DNA of 64,000 nucleotides. Source: Candidatus Chloroploca mongolica (GTDB lineage: Bacteria > Chloroflexota > Chloroflexia > Chloroflexales > Chloroflexaceae). The stretch covers positions 29,324 through 93,323 of the forward strand of contig NZ_SIJK02000023.1 in assembly GCF_004762035.2 (NCBI RefSeq). Direction: 5' to 3'. The translations under genes were made by a program, and so were the position numbers. The notes below the pieces were generated by a model that saw only the letters and a list, made by a program, of their open reading frames with translations, was not told the DNA's origin and did not search any database. Of the stretch, positions 15,881-24,800 are shown one piece after another; positions within the stretch are counted from its first letter, which is position 1, and the number at the start of each line of letters is the position of its first letter.

Positions 15881-16939
15881 ATGTCTAGCCAAACAAGTCC
15901 ACGTCGGGTCGCAATTGCTTGCCAGGGCGGGGGCAGCCATACGGCCTTTACGGCCGGGGTGCTGAAGTCGTTGCTGCGTGATGAGGCCCATGGCCGCTAT
16001 CAGATCTGTGCGTTGACTGGTACCTCCGGTGGCGCGATCTGCGCCGCCCTCGCCTGGTATGGCTTGATCAAGGTGGAACGTGGCGAATGGCAGCGTGAGC
16101 AGATTAGCGCGACCCTCCAAGATTTCTGGCTCGATAATGCGCCTCAGTTGCCATGGGAACGCTTCTGGAATGATTGGACGATGACGTTGTTGAATATGCA
16201 GGTGCGCGGCAAGCTGCCAGCCCTGAAGTCGAGTCCGTATACGCCGCAGATGGTGCTGGCAAATGACCTGCTCAAGCAGTTCGCGCCTCGCCCAGAATTC
16301 CTCGATCTGCGGATGTTGCTGGAAAAGTATTTTCATGTCGATGAAATACAACAGCCGGTCAATCAGCCCCGTTTGTTGCTTGGCGCGATTGCGGTTCTGG
16401 CTGGTACGTTTAAGGCCTTCGATTCGATGAAGGCCGAGATTAGCGTTGATGCGGTGCTGGCGTCAACGACCCTGCCGACGCTCTTTCAGGCGATCAAGAT
16501 CGATGATGAAGTCTATTGGGACGGGCTCTTTTCGCAGAATCCGCCGGTGCGCCAGCTTGTTGTGGGCATTGATCCGGCGCTCAAACCAGATGAGATCTGG
16601 GTGGTGCGCATTAATTCGCAGCGCATTAGCCAGGAACCAACGAGCATTGAGGAGATCGAGGATCGGCGCAATGCACTTGCTGGCAATCTCTCGCTCAACC
16701 ACGAACTCGATGTGATTAACAAGGTTTCAAAATGGGTGCGCCAGGGGCAACTCAAGGATCTCGGGCTGAAAGCAGTGGATATTCACTCGATTGGGATGAG
16801 CCCGGAATTGAATGCACGCCTCAGTTATATCTCGAAGCTGAACCGTGATCGCGCTTTTCTGCTGAATCTGATCGCCGATGGCGAGGCTCAGGCTGATGCG
16901 TTTCTTGCAAACTGGAATGCCAATGTCGCTACAACCTGA
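15881..16939 (+). CDS. Patatin-like phospholipase
   Basis: The 352-residue protein has the oxyanion loop CQGGGSHTAF near residue 14 and the nucleophile elbow GTSGG near residue 49, with Ser as nucleophile. The catalytic Asp is in the WDGLF segment near residue 211, the DG dyad partner typical of patatins. These enzymes hydrolyse acyl esters of membrane lipids. ATG 15881 has GAGGGA upstream; the longer frame from 15806 comes from the repeat. It overlaps the YihY-family gene by about 17 bases, so the pair is likely co-transcribed and may act at the membrane. The bacterial RssA/RssB-like group is the nearest type; the substrate is unknown. Confidence 0.88.
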   Translation: MSSQTSPRRVAIACQGGGSHTAFTAGVLKSLLRDEAHGRYQICALTGTSGGAICAALAWYGLIKVERGEWQREQISATLQDFWLDNAPQLPWERFWNDWTMTLLNMQVRGKLPALKSSPYTPQMVLANDLLKQFAPRPEFLDLRMLLEKYFHVDEIQQPVNQPRLLLGAIAVLAGTFKAFDSMKAEISVDAVLASTTLPTLFQAIKIDDEVYWDGLFSQNPPVRQLVVGIDPALKPDEIWVVRINSQRISQEPTSIEEIEDRRNALAGNLSLNHELDVINKVSKWVRQGQLKDLGLKAVDIHSIGMSPELNARLSYISKLNRDRAFLLNLIADGEAQADAFLANWNANVATT

Positions 16940-17858
16940 GCACCGTTCCTCGTCGATGCTCGGTTCAGTAGGTGAGAAAATCCGCCATGACGTCGCCCGC
17001 CTGCTGGTTCTGCTGCGGGGCACCTACGCTGCCTTCAAAGACGATGGCGGCCGTGCCCTCAGTGCGGCGCTGGTCTACTATAGTACGCTCTCTATCGTGC
17101 CGCTCCTCATTTTGATTATTTCGCTGCCCGGTCTCCTGCTCCGCATGGTTGATCCGGTCGCTGCTGAACGTTTTGTTCGTCAGATTACGGATCTCGTTGG
17201 CCCGACCTTCGCCGATATCTTGACGACGTTCCTCGAACGGGTGCAGAATCAGTCGCTGCTCGTGGCCGGGGTGAGCATTGGGATGCTGCTCTTTAGCGCC
17301 TCTTCGGGCTTTCGCTTTCTCCGGTATGCCTTTCGCTGGATCTGGCGTAACGAGCAGCTCGTCCCTCCCACGCCTTCTTCGCTCGGACGTCTCCGCGCAA
17401 CCCTGCCAGGGCGTATCGTTGATGCCTTGATCGCGTTTGGCATCGTCTTTGTCGCCCCGTTGATCGCAACCGTTGGCTTGATTATCTATCTCCTGCTCAG
17501 TCTTGCCCGTGCGTTGCTCAACGATCTGCCCATGATCGGCAGTACCCTCAGTTCACTGCTCGCTCCGTTGATCTTGCTCTTTATCTATAGCCTGATCTTC
17601 ATCCTTTTGCTCTGGGTGATGCCCCCTGTCCTGTTGCGCCTGCGCGATATTGTCGTGCCCGGCTTTGTCTGCGCCGTTGCGGTGTTGATCACGACCTATG
17701 GCCTCGGACTCTATATCCGTTTTTTTAGTGGCATGAGCATTTATGGTGCGATCGGCACGATCTTTGCACTGCAACTCTGGACCTACATCAATGCCATTGT
17801 GCTCTTTAGTTGCGCCGAGTTGACCAAGTTGCTTGTGCGTAACGTTGCACCCACCTGA
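16923..17858 (+). CDS. YihY/BrkB family inner-membrane protein
   Basis: The product (311 residues from ATG 16923) has about six transmembrane helices and the family hallmark near the first one, where ALSAALVYYSTLSIVPLLI matches the usual AAALAYYTLLSLFPLLL-like motif. The later segment SIYGAIGTIFALQLWTYINA matches the conserved YGALAGVIVLLLWLY region. The family was once annotated ribonuclease BN but is now regarded as a membrane protein or transporter of unknown role. Start choice is uncertain: ATGs at 16917, 16923 and 16956 are in frame and none has a strong ribosome site, so translation may be coupled to the patatin gene that it overlaps. Confidence 0.85.
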   Translation: MSLQPEHRSSSMLGSVGEKIRHDVARLLVLLRGTYAAFKDDGGRALSAALVYYSTLSIVPLLILIISLPGLLLRMVDPVAAERFVRQITDLVGPTFADILTTFLERVQNQSLLVAGVSIGMLLFSASSGFRFLRYAFRWIWRNEQLVPPTPSSLGRLRATLPGRIVDALIAFGIVFVAPLIATVGLIIYLLLSLARALLNDLPMIGSTLSSLLAPLILLFIYSLIFILLLWVMPPVLLRLRDIVVPGFVCAVAVLITTYGLGLYIRFFSGMSIYGAIGTIFALQLWTYINAIVLFSCAELTKLLVRNVAPT

Positions 17859-17947
17859 TTTCTTCCAGGATCTCTTTGGCCGCGCTGTCCTCCCCGTTGG
17901 CAACCCCTGGTTGCCTTGATGCTTTGCCCTGCCAATAAGGCGGGATA

Positions 17948-18027
17948 TTTGACGCAAAGGCGCAGAGGCGCGAAGGTTTGATGGATCTGCATCCACAGCT
18001 TTGCGCCTTCGCGCCTTTGCGTCAAAA
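17948..18027. repeat. Dispersed GACGCAAAGGCGC inverted repeat, copy 2
   Basis: Bases 17948-17977 repeat 15753-15782, and the right arm at 18000-18027 (CCTTCGCGCCTTTGCGTCAAA) closes an imperfect hairpin. It lies between the convergent YihY and UvdE genes, where it could act as a bidirectional terminator. Confidence 0.75.
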
Positions 18028-18059
18028 GGTATTGCTTCTCGCCTTACCTGCCCGCTACC

Positions 18060-18995
18060 TCAGCCAAGCCTCGCGGCAAGCTCTGGTGCTGAACGCGCAA
18101 GGTCGTTCCGCAAGCGCGCGAGCGCCAGATCACCCCCTTTCGCTTCGAGCATGATGTCAAATGATGGCAAGCCACGCGCTGCAACCAGTAACCTGATCAG
18201 GTCGCCTGGGGCAATGAAGTCGGCATGTTGCCCTACCCGCGGCGCAACAATGCGCATCGGTGTCCCGGCCCGCCCCGACAAGAGGTGCGCCTCAGTGCGC
18301 TGCGTGCTCAGGTGAACCTCGGGCCGCGTCCCCGGCGGCCAGGTCGCCAGCGCCAGCCCGAGCGCAAGAGGCAGGCTGAAGCCCTCTGGGTTGTGCAGTT
18401 CCCAGTGCAACGTGTCAAAGACAAGCGGGATCCCGCACTGCTCGTGCAACATTAGCAATTGCCCAAGACTCGGCCCGTTGGCTTCATGCTCCAGCGCCAG
18501 ACGCGCCCGCGCCCGCGGCGAGAGTGCCCGGTAACGCAGCGCAAAGCGACGGTAACTCAGTGGATCATCCGCCGCCGCTCCCAGATGCGCGACGACGATG
18601 CCCTCGATTTGCGCTGAACGGCGCTGCCCATCGAGTGCCGCGAGCAGCGCCGCCGCTGCCTCGATTGTCGCCGCACTGCGCTGCGCAAGCTCGGCATCAG
18701 CGCTCGCTAGCGTTAACCCATGCTCAAGGTGCAGCGTGATGCGGAGGCCCGCCTCTGCAACTCGCTCGGCCAGCAGATCGAGTTGATCGGCACACGCCGC
18801 CAGTTGCCCAAATCCGTCGCGTGCCGTGAGCACCAGCGCTGCGCGGTAGTAGCGTACCTGGATCTGCCCCAGATAGCCCACCATATCCCCGAGCCGTGCG
18901 AGATCAAGGCTCAAATGTGCCCCTCGCTCGCGCTTGCCACCACTTGCTAAGCCCGGGCGCCCAATTGCCCGCACGACAAAACCCAGTCGTACCAT
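18060..18995 (-). CDS. uvsE: UV damage endonuclease UvdE
   Basis: The 311-residue protein fits UvdE, a TIM-barrel metal-dependent endonuclease that nicks 5' to UV photoproducts and other distortions. Visible family features are the opening VRLGFVVRA, LALEHEANGPSLGQL (metal-ligand Glu), GIPLVFDTLHWELHN (ligand Asp and His), the EVHLSTQR segment, GQHADFI and the closing DIMLEAKGGDLALARL with its metal-binding Glu. One earlier position normally His-Pro in family members reads HLEHG, a mild deviation. The fold is complete. In a phototroph, an alternative UV repair route next to photolyase or UvrABC makes sense. The gene is transcribed alone, away from the zinc operon. Confidence 0.85.
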   Translation of the reverse strand: MVRLGFVVRAIGRPGLASGGKRERGAHLSLDLARLGDMVGYLGQIQVRYYRAALVLTARDGFGQLAACADQLDLLAERVAEAGLRITLHLEHGLTLASADAELAQRSAATIEAAAALLAALDGQRRSAQIEGIVVAHLGAAADDPLSYRRFALRYRALSPRARARLALEHEANGPSLGQLLMLHEQCGIPLVFDTLHWELHNPEGFSLPLALGLALATWPPGTRPEVHLSTQRTEAHLLSGRAGTPMRIVAPRVGQHADFIAPGDLIRLLVAARGLPSFDIMLEAKGGDLALARLRNDLARSAPELAARLG

Positions 18996-19050
18996 GCCAG
19001 ACCTCCCTAGCCGAGGGGTGTTTATACGTTTCCGTGTAGATTATACCATA

Positions 19051-19101
19051 GGTATGTCCGTGGTATCGGGCGGCCTGGCCGCCCGATACCACGGACATAC
19101 C
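19051..19101. repeat. 51-bp perfect palindrome
   Basis: Arms 19051-19075 and 19077-19101 (GGTATGTCCGTGGTATCGGG then CGGCC) are perfect inverted copies around a single T. It lies between the divergent UvdE and COG0523 genes, about 55 bp before UvdE's start. A 14-base match to the terminal repeat of the MITE-like element follows at 19112-19125. Confidence 0.85.
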
Positions 19102-19173
19102 TTGTTTGACCAGGGCGATTGCATCTTCTGTGTATGCATCCCGCAAGCGCCCTACTTGTTTGACGCTCGCTCC

Positions 19174-19203
19174 TTGACAAGCACAATGATATATTTTATC
19201 ATT
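19174..19203 (+). promoter_or_regulatory. Promoter with overlapping Zur/Fur-type operator
   Basis: TTGACA at 19174-19179 and TATCAT at 19197-19202 are 17 bases apart. A perfect 7-1-1 type palindrome, AATGATA-TATTT-TATCATT, spans 19185-19203 and covers the spacer and -10 box. A repressor bound here would block RNA polymerase. Fur-family boxes have this AT-rich, GATA/TATC-centred form, and the downstream genes are typical zinc-starvation genes, so Zur is the likely regulator. The operator identity is inferred. Confidence 0.6.
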
Positions 19204-19270
19204 ACCAGCATAATCGACTCGCCGTGAGTCGTTCTTTTTCGCCTTGTATTATTGATAGAATGTATCACTT

Positions 19271-20551
19271 ATGACAGCAACTCCCGTACCTCTGCACCGC
19301 CTGCCCGTGACGGTGCTCTCGGGGTTTCTTGGCTCGGGCAAGACGACGCTGCTCAACCATGTGCTCGCGAATCGTGAGGGCTTGCGTGTCGCGGTGATCG
19401 TCAACGATATGAGCGAGGTCAATATTGATGTGCAACTCGTGCGCGGTGGCGGGGCCGCGCTCAGCCGTACCGAAGAGCGCCTCGTCGAGATGTCTAATGG
19501 CTGTATTTGCTGTACCCTGCGCGAGGATCTGCTCGTTGAGGTGGCGCGCCTCGCCCGCGAAGGTCGTTTCGATTATTTGCTGATCGAGTCGACCGGGATC
19601 GCCGAGCCGCTGCCGGTCGCCGAGACCTTTACCTTTCCCGGGCCTGATGGCGTCAATCTCGGTGATCTCGCTCGTCTCGATACGATGGTGACGGTAATCG
19701 ATGCCTTTAACTTTACCCAGGATTTTGCGTCGCTCGATGAGTTGCGCGACCGCAACCTCGATGCCGGTGAAGGCGATGAGCGAACGGTGGTCGATCTGCT
19801 GATCGATCAGATCGAGTTCGCCGATCTTCTTGTGCTCAACAAGACCGATCTGGTGGAGCCCGATGAGCTTGATCAGCTCGAGGCGCTGCTGCATAAACTC
19901 AATCCCGAGGCCCAGATCATTCGCTCCAGCTTTGGTCAGGTGCCGCTCAACGCGCTGCTCAATACCGGTCGCTTCGACTTCGAACACGCCGCCCAATCTC
20001 CCGGCTGGCTCAAGGAACTGCGCGGTGAGCATGTGCCCGAGACCGAGGAGTACGGCATCGCTAGTTTTGTCTACCGCGCCCGGCGTCCGTTTCATCCTCA
20101 GCGCTTCTGGGATCTGATCAACCAACCCTGGCCCGGTGTGCTGCGCTCCAAGGGGCTCTTCTGGTTAGCTACCCGCATGGAGTTGAACGGCGTATGGTCA
20201 CAGGCCGGCGGTGCCTGCCGCGTTGAGCCAGGTGGCCGCTGGTGGGCCGCGCTGCCCGAAGAGGCTGTGCCCGATGATCCTGAGCACGAGTTGTTCCTCG
20301 TCAATCGCTGGGATCCGACCTGGGGCGACCGACGCCAGGAGCTTGTCCTGATTGGGCAGCATCTCGATGAGGCCGCCTTGCGCGCTGAACTCGATGCTTG
20401 TCTGCTGACCGAGCGCGAAATGGCTCTCGGCCCTGACGGGTGGGCCCACTTCGAGGATCCCTTCGGGTCATGGGAGTTTCTCGATGCGTATGACGACGAT
20501 GACGATGACGACACGTACGAAAGGAGCGTAAGCAATGGCAAAACGGTGTGA
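19271..20551 (+). CDS. COG0523 (CobW/ZNG1-type) zinc-chaperone GTPase
   Basis: The 426-residue GTPase has the G1 loop [13 protein letters not shown] at residues 15-27, the metal-binding CxCC motif (GCICC) near residue 80, the [11 protein letters not shown] switch segment and the NKTDL G4 motif near residue 196. A C-terminal CobW_C domain follows ([20 protein letters not shown]), ending in an Asp-rich tail (YDDDDDDD) that may bind metal. COG0523 proteins insert or traffic metals; those next to zinc-free ribosomal protein paralogues are generally zinc-starvation genes. The next gene, an L28 without zinc-ribbon cysteines, overlaps by 17 bases, and a palindromic operator covers the promoter, all pointing to Zur control. 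Confidence 0.9.
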   Translation: MTATPVPLHRLPVTVLSGFLGSGKTTLLNHVLANREGLRVAVIVNDMSEVNIDVQLVRGGGAALSRTEERLVEMSNGCICCTLREDLLVEVARLAREGRFDYLLIESTGIAEPLPVAETFTFPGPDGVNLGDLARLDTMVTVIDAFNFTQDFASLDELRDRNLDAGEGDERTVVDLLIDQIEFADLLVLNKTDLVEPDELDQLEALLHKLNPEAQIIRSSFGQVPLNALLNTGRFDFEHAAQSPGWLKELRGEHVPETEEYGIASFVYRARRPFHPQRFWDLINQPWPGVLRSKGLFWLATRMELNGVWSQAGGACRVEPGGRWWAALPEEAVPDDPEHELFLVNRWDPTWGDRRQELVLIGQHLDEAALRAELDACLLTEREMALGPDGWAHFEDPFGSWEFLDAYDDDDDDDTYERSVSNGKTV

Positions 20552-20927
20552 TCTGACTGGCCGCAAACCATCCTACGGCCATAATGTCTCGTTTTCGAAA
20601 CGGCGTACCAACTGTCGCTGGGAGCCAAATCTGCACTATCACCGGATCTGGGTGCCCGAAGAGCAACGCTTTGTGCGGCTGCGCCTGTCGGCGGCTGCGC
20701 TGCGCGAGATCGAAAAGAAGGGTCTGATGCTCGCGCTGCGTGACCGTGGTCTCAGGCTCAAAGGGGTGGATCGCCCTCCTGGTGCGGGCATTGAACCACC
20801 CCAAGGCCTCCGCCCTGGCCCCCCGCTGCACCCGCCGTGTCACCCGCTGCGCCAGCAATGTCACCCCGAGCGCAGCGAGGGGTCTTCCATGCGCCGCAGC
20901 GAAGATTCCTCACTCCGTTCGGAATGA
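20535..20927 (+). CDS. rpmB: Ribosomal protein L28, zinc-independent form, C-terminally extended
   Basis: AAAGGAGCG precedes ATG 20535 inside the COG0523 gene. Residues 1-75 are a full L28 ([50 protein letters not shown]). It lacks the paired CxxC motifs of zinc-ribbon L28, so it is the C-minus type that replaces the zinc form when zinc is scarce and frees the metal. After about residue 75 the normal stop is missing and the frame runs 55 residues more into the 189-bp repeat array, ending in [14 protein letters not shown]. The tail is repeat-derived and unlike any L28. Either the repeat insertion replaced the natural end or a stop was lost. L28 identity is sure; the tail may be tolerated or harmful. 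Confidence 0.85.
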   Translation: MAKRCDLTGRKPSYGHNVSFSKRRTNCRWEPNLHYHRIWVPEEQRFVRLRLSAAALREIEKKGLMLALRDRGLRLKGVDRPPGAGIEPPQGLRPGPPLHPPCHPLRQQCHPERSEGSSMRRSEDSSLRSE

Positions 20928-21330
20928 CATGGCTGGCGTTGGCACCCCCGCTGCGCCAGCCATGTCACCCGCCACACCCGCCGTGTCACCCCGCTGCGCC
21001 CGCCGTGTCACCCGCCGCACCCGCCGTGTCACCCGCCGCGCCAGCATTGTCACCCCGAGCGCAGCGAGGGGTCTTCCATGCGCCGCAGTGAAGATTCCTC
21101 ACGACGTTCGGAATGACATGGCTGGCGTTGGCACCCCCGCTGCGCCAGCCATGTCACCCGCCACACCCGCCGTGTCACCCCGCTGCGCCCGCCGTGTCAC
21201 CCGCCGCACCCGCCGTGTCACCCGCCGCGCCAGCATTGTCACCCCGAGCGCAGCGAGGGGTCTTCCATGCACAGCAGGGAAGATTCATGGGTCGCAGTGA
21301 AGATTCCTCACTTCGTTCGGAATGACATGG
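20861..21330. repeat. 189-bp tandem repeat array
   Basis: The phrase TCACCCCGAGCGCAGCGAGG begins at 20861, 21050 and 21239, a constant period of 189. Each unit contains sub-repeats of CACCCGCCGTGT and the motif TTCGGAATGACATGG, and the last unit is partly rearranged (near 21270-21320). Because 189 is a multiple of three, reading frames stay open through the array, giving false ORFs on both strands. It is not CRISPR-like: units are long and there are no variable spacers. Confidence 0.9.
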
Positions 21331-21858
21331 CTGGCGTTGGCACCCCTTGGTGCGGGCCCTGAACCAGCACCCCATCCCCATGCCGCAACGCTTGTCTCCC
21401 GAACCCTGGCCAACGACACCGCCAACCTAAGGCGAACCAATCCAACGCCATGACGCTCCCTCGGCCCGTGAATAAAAAATCTACCCCCAAAAGATACTGC
21501 TGGCGAACTCTGCATACGCGCCATCCTCTCAAACAGCCCTTACCCTCTACCGGACGATTGTGGTTTTCGGCGGAGAAGGGCTGTGACGACCTCGCCTGCT
21601 GGCCCAGGGCGCACCAAGCGCAATTTTTCGATGCAAGACGACCCGAAAAACGCAGGTGCCGGCTGAGGAGGGGTTTGCCAGCAGTATCCCAAAAGGCTCA
21701 GCCGACTTCAACGCTTGGTGTGAGATCGTTTTTGCCGCACTGGGACGCCGCCGAAAAATGCATATTTCGCCCGATTGCGATGCGGAGGCTACGCGTGTAC
21801 CGCATCCTGATGCAAAACCGTGTACGAGAACTCACACCAAGCGTTTCAGTCGACACTC
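21331..21858. other. Gene-free stretch with an inverted repeat pair
   Basis: I see no credible gene in these 528 bases; the open frames have no ribosome site and unnatural composition. An inverted pair AACGCTTGGTGTGAG lies at 21710-21724 and 21831-21845, enclosing 106 bases, which could be a small MITE-like insertion or an RNA stem. A shorter pair (ACAGCCCTT / AAGGGCTGT) lies near 21533 and 21577. The stretch is downstream of the sensor kinase stop and may hold its terminator. Confidence 0.5.
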
Positions 21859-24800
21859 CTATGCCCCCTCAGAGGCAGTTGGGGCAAGCGCGGCGAGCGC
21901 CGTACGCAGCGTGATCACGGCCTCGTCCATTGCAAAAGCATCCATCTGTCGAGCAAGGATGGTGGCATACCCACCCAGGGCACTGCGCAACAACGGCTCA
22001 TGGCGACGATAAACCTCGTGGGCTTCTAGATCGTCCTGGGCTAACAGGGCCATCAATTCATCGATCACTGTGCGCAAATGCACAGCGTTGACGTTGTCCA
22101 CCCGCGGGGCAGATGGCGCAGGGAGGGCAGACACGATAGCGTCGGCAATGCGGTGCTGCGCCTCCTCGATCACAAGGGTCAACGCCTGGATTGCCTCATC
22201 GCCGTGTTCAGCCCGGATCAGCGCCTCAAGCTCGGCAGCCAACTCGTGAACCCGGTTGATGCCGAGGGTCGCAGCAGAGCTTTTCAGCGAATGGGCAATG
22301 CGCCGCGCCGCCACACGCTCATCAACGCTCAGGCAAGCGCGTAACTGATCCATATCCTCACGATGCGTCTCGGCGTACTTGCGCAGCAGCCGTGCGTAGG
22401 TCTTTGGCTTGCCATGGACATTCCTGAGCCCCTGAATTGGATCAAGGCCGGGAATAGCCGCCAGAGCCTCACGCAGTGACACGAGAGCATCGAGCGACTC
22501 GGTCGTCTCCGTAGCCGCAGATTCGGCTGGCAGCCATCTTGCCAAGGTTGCGTAGAGATCTTCGGGAATAACTGGCTTGGCAACAAAACCGTTCATCCCA
22601 GCCAGCAGACACCGCTGACGATCTTCCTCGAAAGCACCGGCTGTAAGCGCGAGAATAGGCGTCTGCTCATACCCAGGCATCATACGGATCATACGAGTCG
22701 CGGCGAGGCCGTCAAGCACCGGCATCTGGATGTCCATGAGGATCAGATCATAGGGAATCTCGGTCTCCCGCACGTGATCGACTGCGATCTGCCCATTCTT
22801 CGCCAGATCAGCCATAAAGCCAATTTCGCGCAGCAGATCCAGGGCTACTTCCTGATTGATCAGATTGTCCTCGACAAGCAGGATGCGGGCATTGCGACGC
22901 ATCATCAGTGCAAGTTCAGCCGAAGGCGGACGCGACTCGACCTCGTTCAACTGGCGTCCCTCGAGTACCTCAACCAGGGTATCGAAGAGGATCGAGGGCG
23001 TTACTGGCTTGAGCAGAAAGGCCGCAAAGCCGGCACGCTCCAGATCTTCTTTGGGCACACGCTGCCCAAAGGCCGTGATCATCAAGCAGGTTGGTGCGAG
23101 CATGAGCGGAAGCAGCCGCATGCGGCGGGCCGTTTCGAGGCCGTCCAGACCAGGCATGTGCCAGTCGATAAGCACAATTGCGTAGGGCTTTCCCTCTTGA
23201 TCAGCATGTTGCACCGCAACCAGGGCTGTGAACCCGGATGCAACCAGATCAACGATGAGACCCATTGCGCTCAGCATTTCGCCAAGCACATCACGCGCAG
23301 CCTCTAGATCATCCACGATCAGCACGCGCAACCCTTGCAAGTTGGGACTGAGACGACGGGGCTGCAAGCGACTCGCGCTTTTGCCGAGTGGAACCTCGAA
23401 CCAGAAGCAACTGCCCTGGCCGACCACACTGTCTACCCCCAAGCGCCCGTTCATGAGATGCACCAGGCGTTTGCTGATCGCCAGACCCAACCCGGTGCCG
23501 CCATATTTGCGCTCGGTCGAACTGTCGGCTTGCTCGAAGACCTCGAAGAGTCGCACTTGCACGTCGGGCGCGATCCCGATTCCGGTATCTTCGACTTCAA
23601 AGCGCACGAGCAAGTTTTGTTCATTCTCCTTGATGATGCGAACGCGCAGCACAATCGTACCCTGATCGGTGAACTTGATCGCATTGCTGGTGAAGTTCAG
23701 CAAGATCTGACCCAGTCGCAGCGAGTCACCATGCAGCAATGGCGGCAACCGCACATCCAGGGCATAAAGAACCTCGATGCCCTTCGCATGGGCCTTTTCG
23801 ATCACCAGGTCGCTTACATTCTGAATCACTTGATCAAGACCAAAGTCGGTAGCTTCGAGAACCAGTTTGCCGGCCTCGATCTTCGAGATATCGAGGATGT
23901 TGTTGATAATCGCCAGGAGGTGCTGGGCTGCGTCAATGATCCGGCTGAGTTGATCACGCTGGCGGGCATCAGCGACATTGCGTAGCAGCAGGTGGGTCAG
24001 GCCAACAATTGCATTCATCGGAGTGCGGATTTCGTGGCTCATATTCGCCAGAAACGTGCTCTTGGCACGACTCGCAGCCTCAGCGGCGGCGCGGGCACGC
24101 TCGAGATCACGCTCGATCTGCCGACGTGCAGTAACGTCCTGGTAGTACGAGACAATGCCGCGAGTCTCATCGTGGACACGGTAGGGCGCGTTGTGCCGTT
24201 CGATGATCCTTTCATCAAGGAACTCGATCATATCGATGCCGCGCTCATCAGGAGCGCGAAAGCGTCGCTCGATCTTCGCTCGGAAATCTTCCGGTTCCCT
24301 AATCATCTGCTTGATATGCCCGATGAAGCCTATGCGCGTAAAGACGGCAAAGTCTGGTGGAAAGCGGAAGAGATCGAGAAAGGCCTGGTTGAAGATGATG
24401 CAGTCGCCATCCATTCCCATCACCATGATGCCATCGGGAATTGACTCCAGCGTGGCCCGCAGCAGGGCGGCCGTCTCGTGGACCGCTATCTCTGCCTGTT
24501 TACGCGCCGTGATGTCCCAATTGACGCCAAGCACCCGGCACGGTGTGCCTGCCGCATCACGCTCGATCTGGGCATGGGCCGCAATATGGCGGATGCGGCC
24601 ATCGGGCAAGACAATGCGAAACTCGGTGATATACTCTTGTTGGTTGCGCATAGCTTGCTCGGTCGCGGTAATCGCCTGAGCAACGTCGTCAGGGTGCAGT
24701 CGGTTGAGCCAGGTTTCGGCTCTACCGTCAAACTCCTGAGGGTCAATGCCATAGAGGGTACACATCTGGGCATCCCAGATCAGAAGTTCGCGCTCGCGAT

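Noticed and set aside
19265..20125. 286-codon minus-strand frame opposite the COG0523 gene
   Set aside because: The plus strand has all GTPase motifs and a promoter; this frame is its shadow.
20740..21300. Open frames of up to 186 codons across the 189-bp array
   Set aside because: The repeat period is a multiple of three, so frames stay open by construction. Residues are Arg/Pro/Thr-rich repeats without protein character.
20861..21330. Possible CRISPR array
   Set aside because: Units are 189 bp long, nearly identical end to end and lack unique spacers. No cas gene is present in the window.
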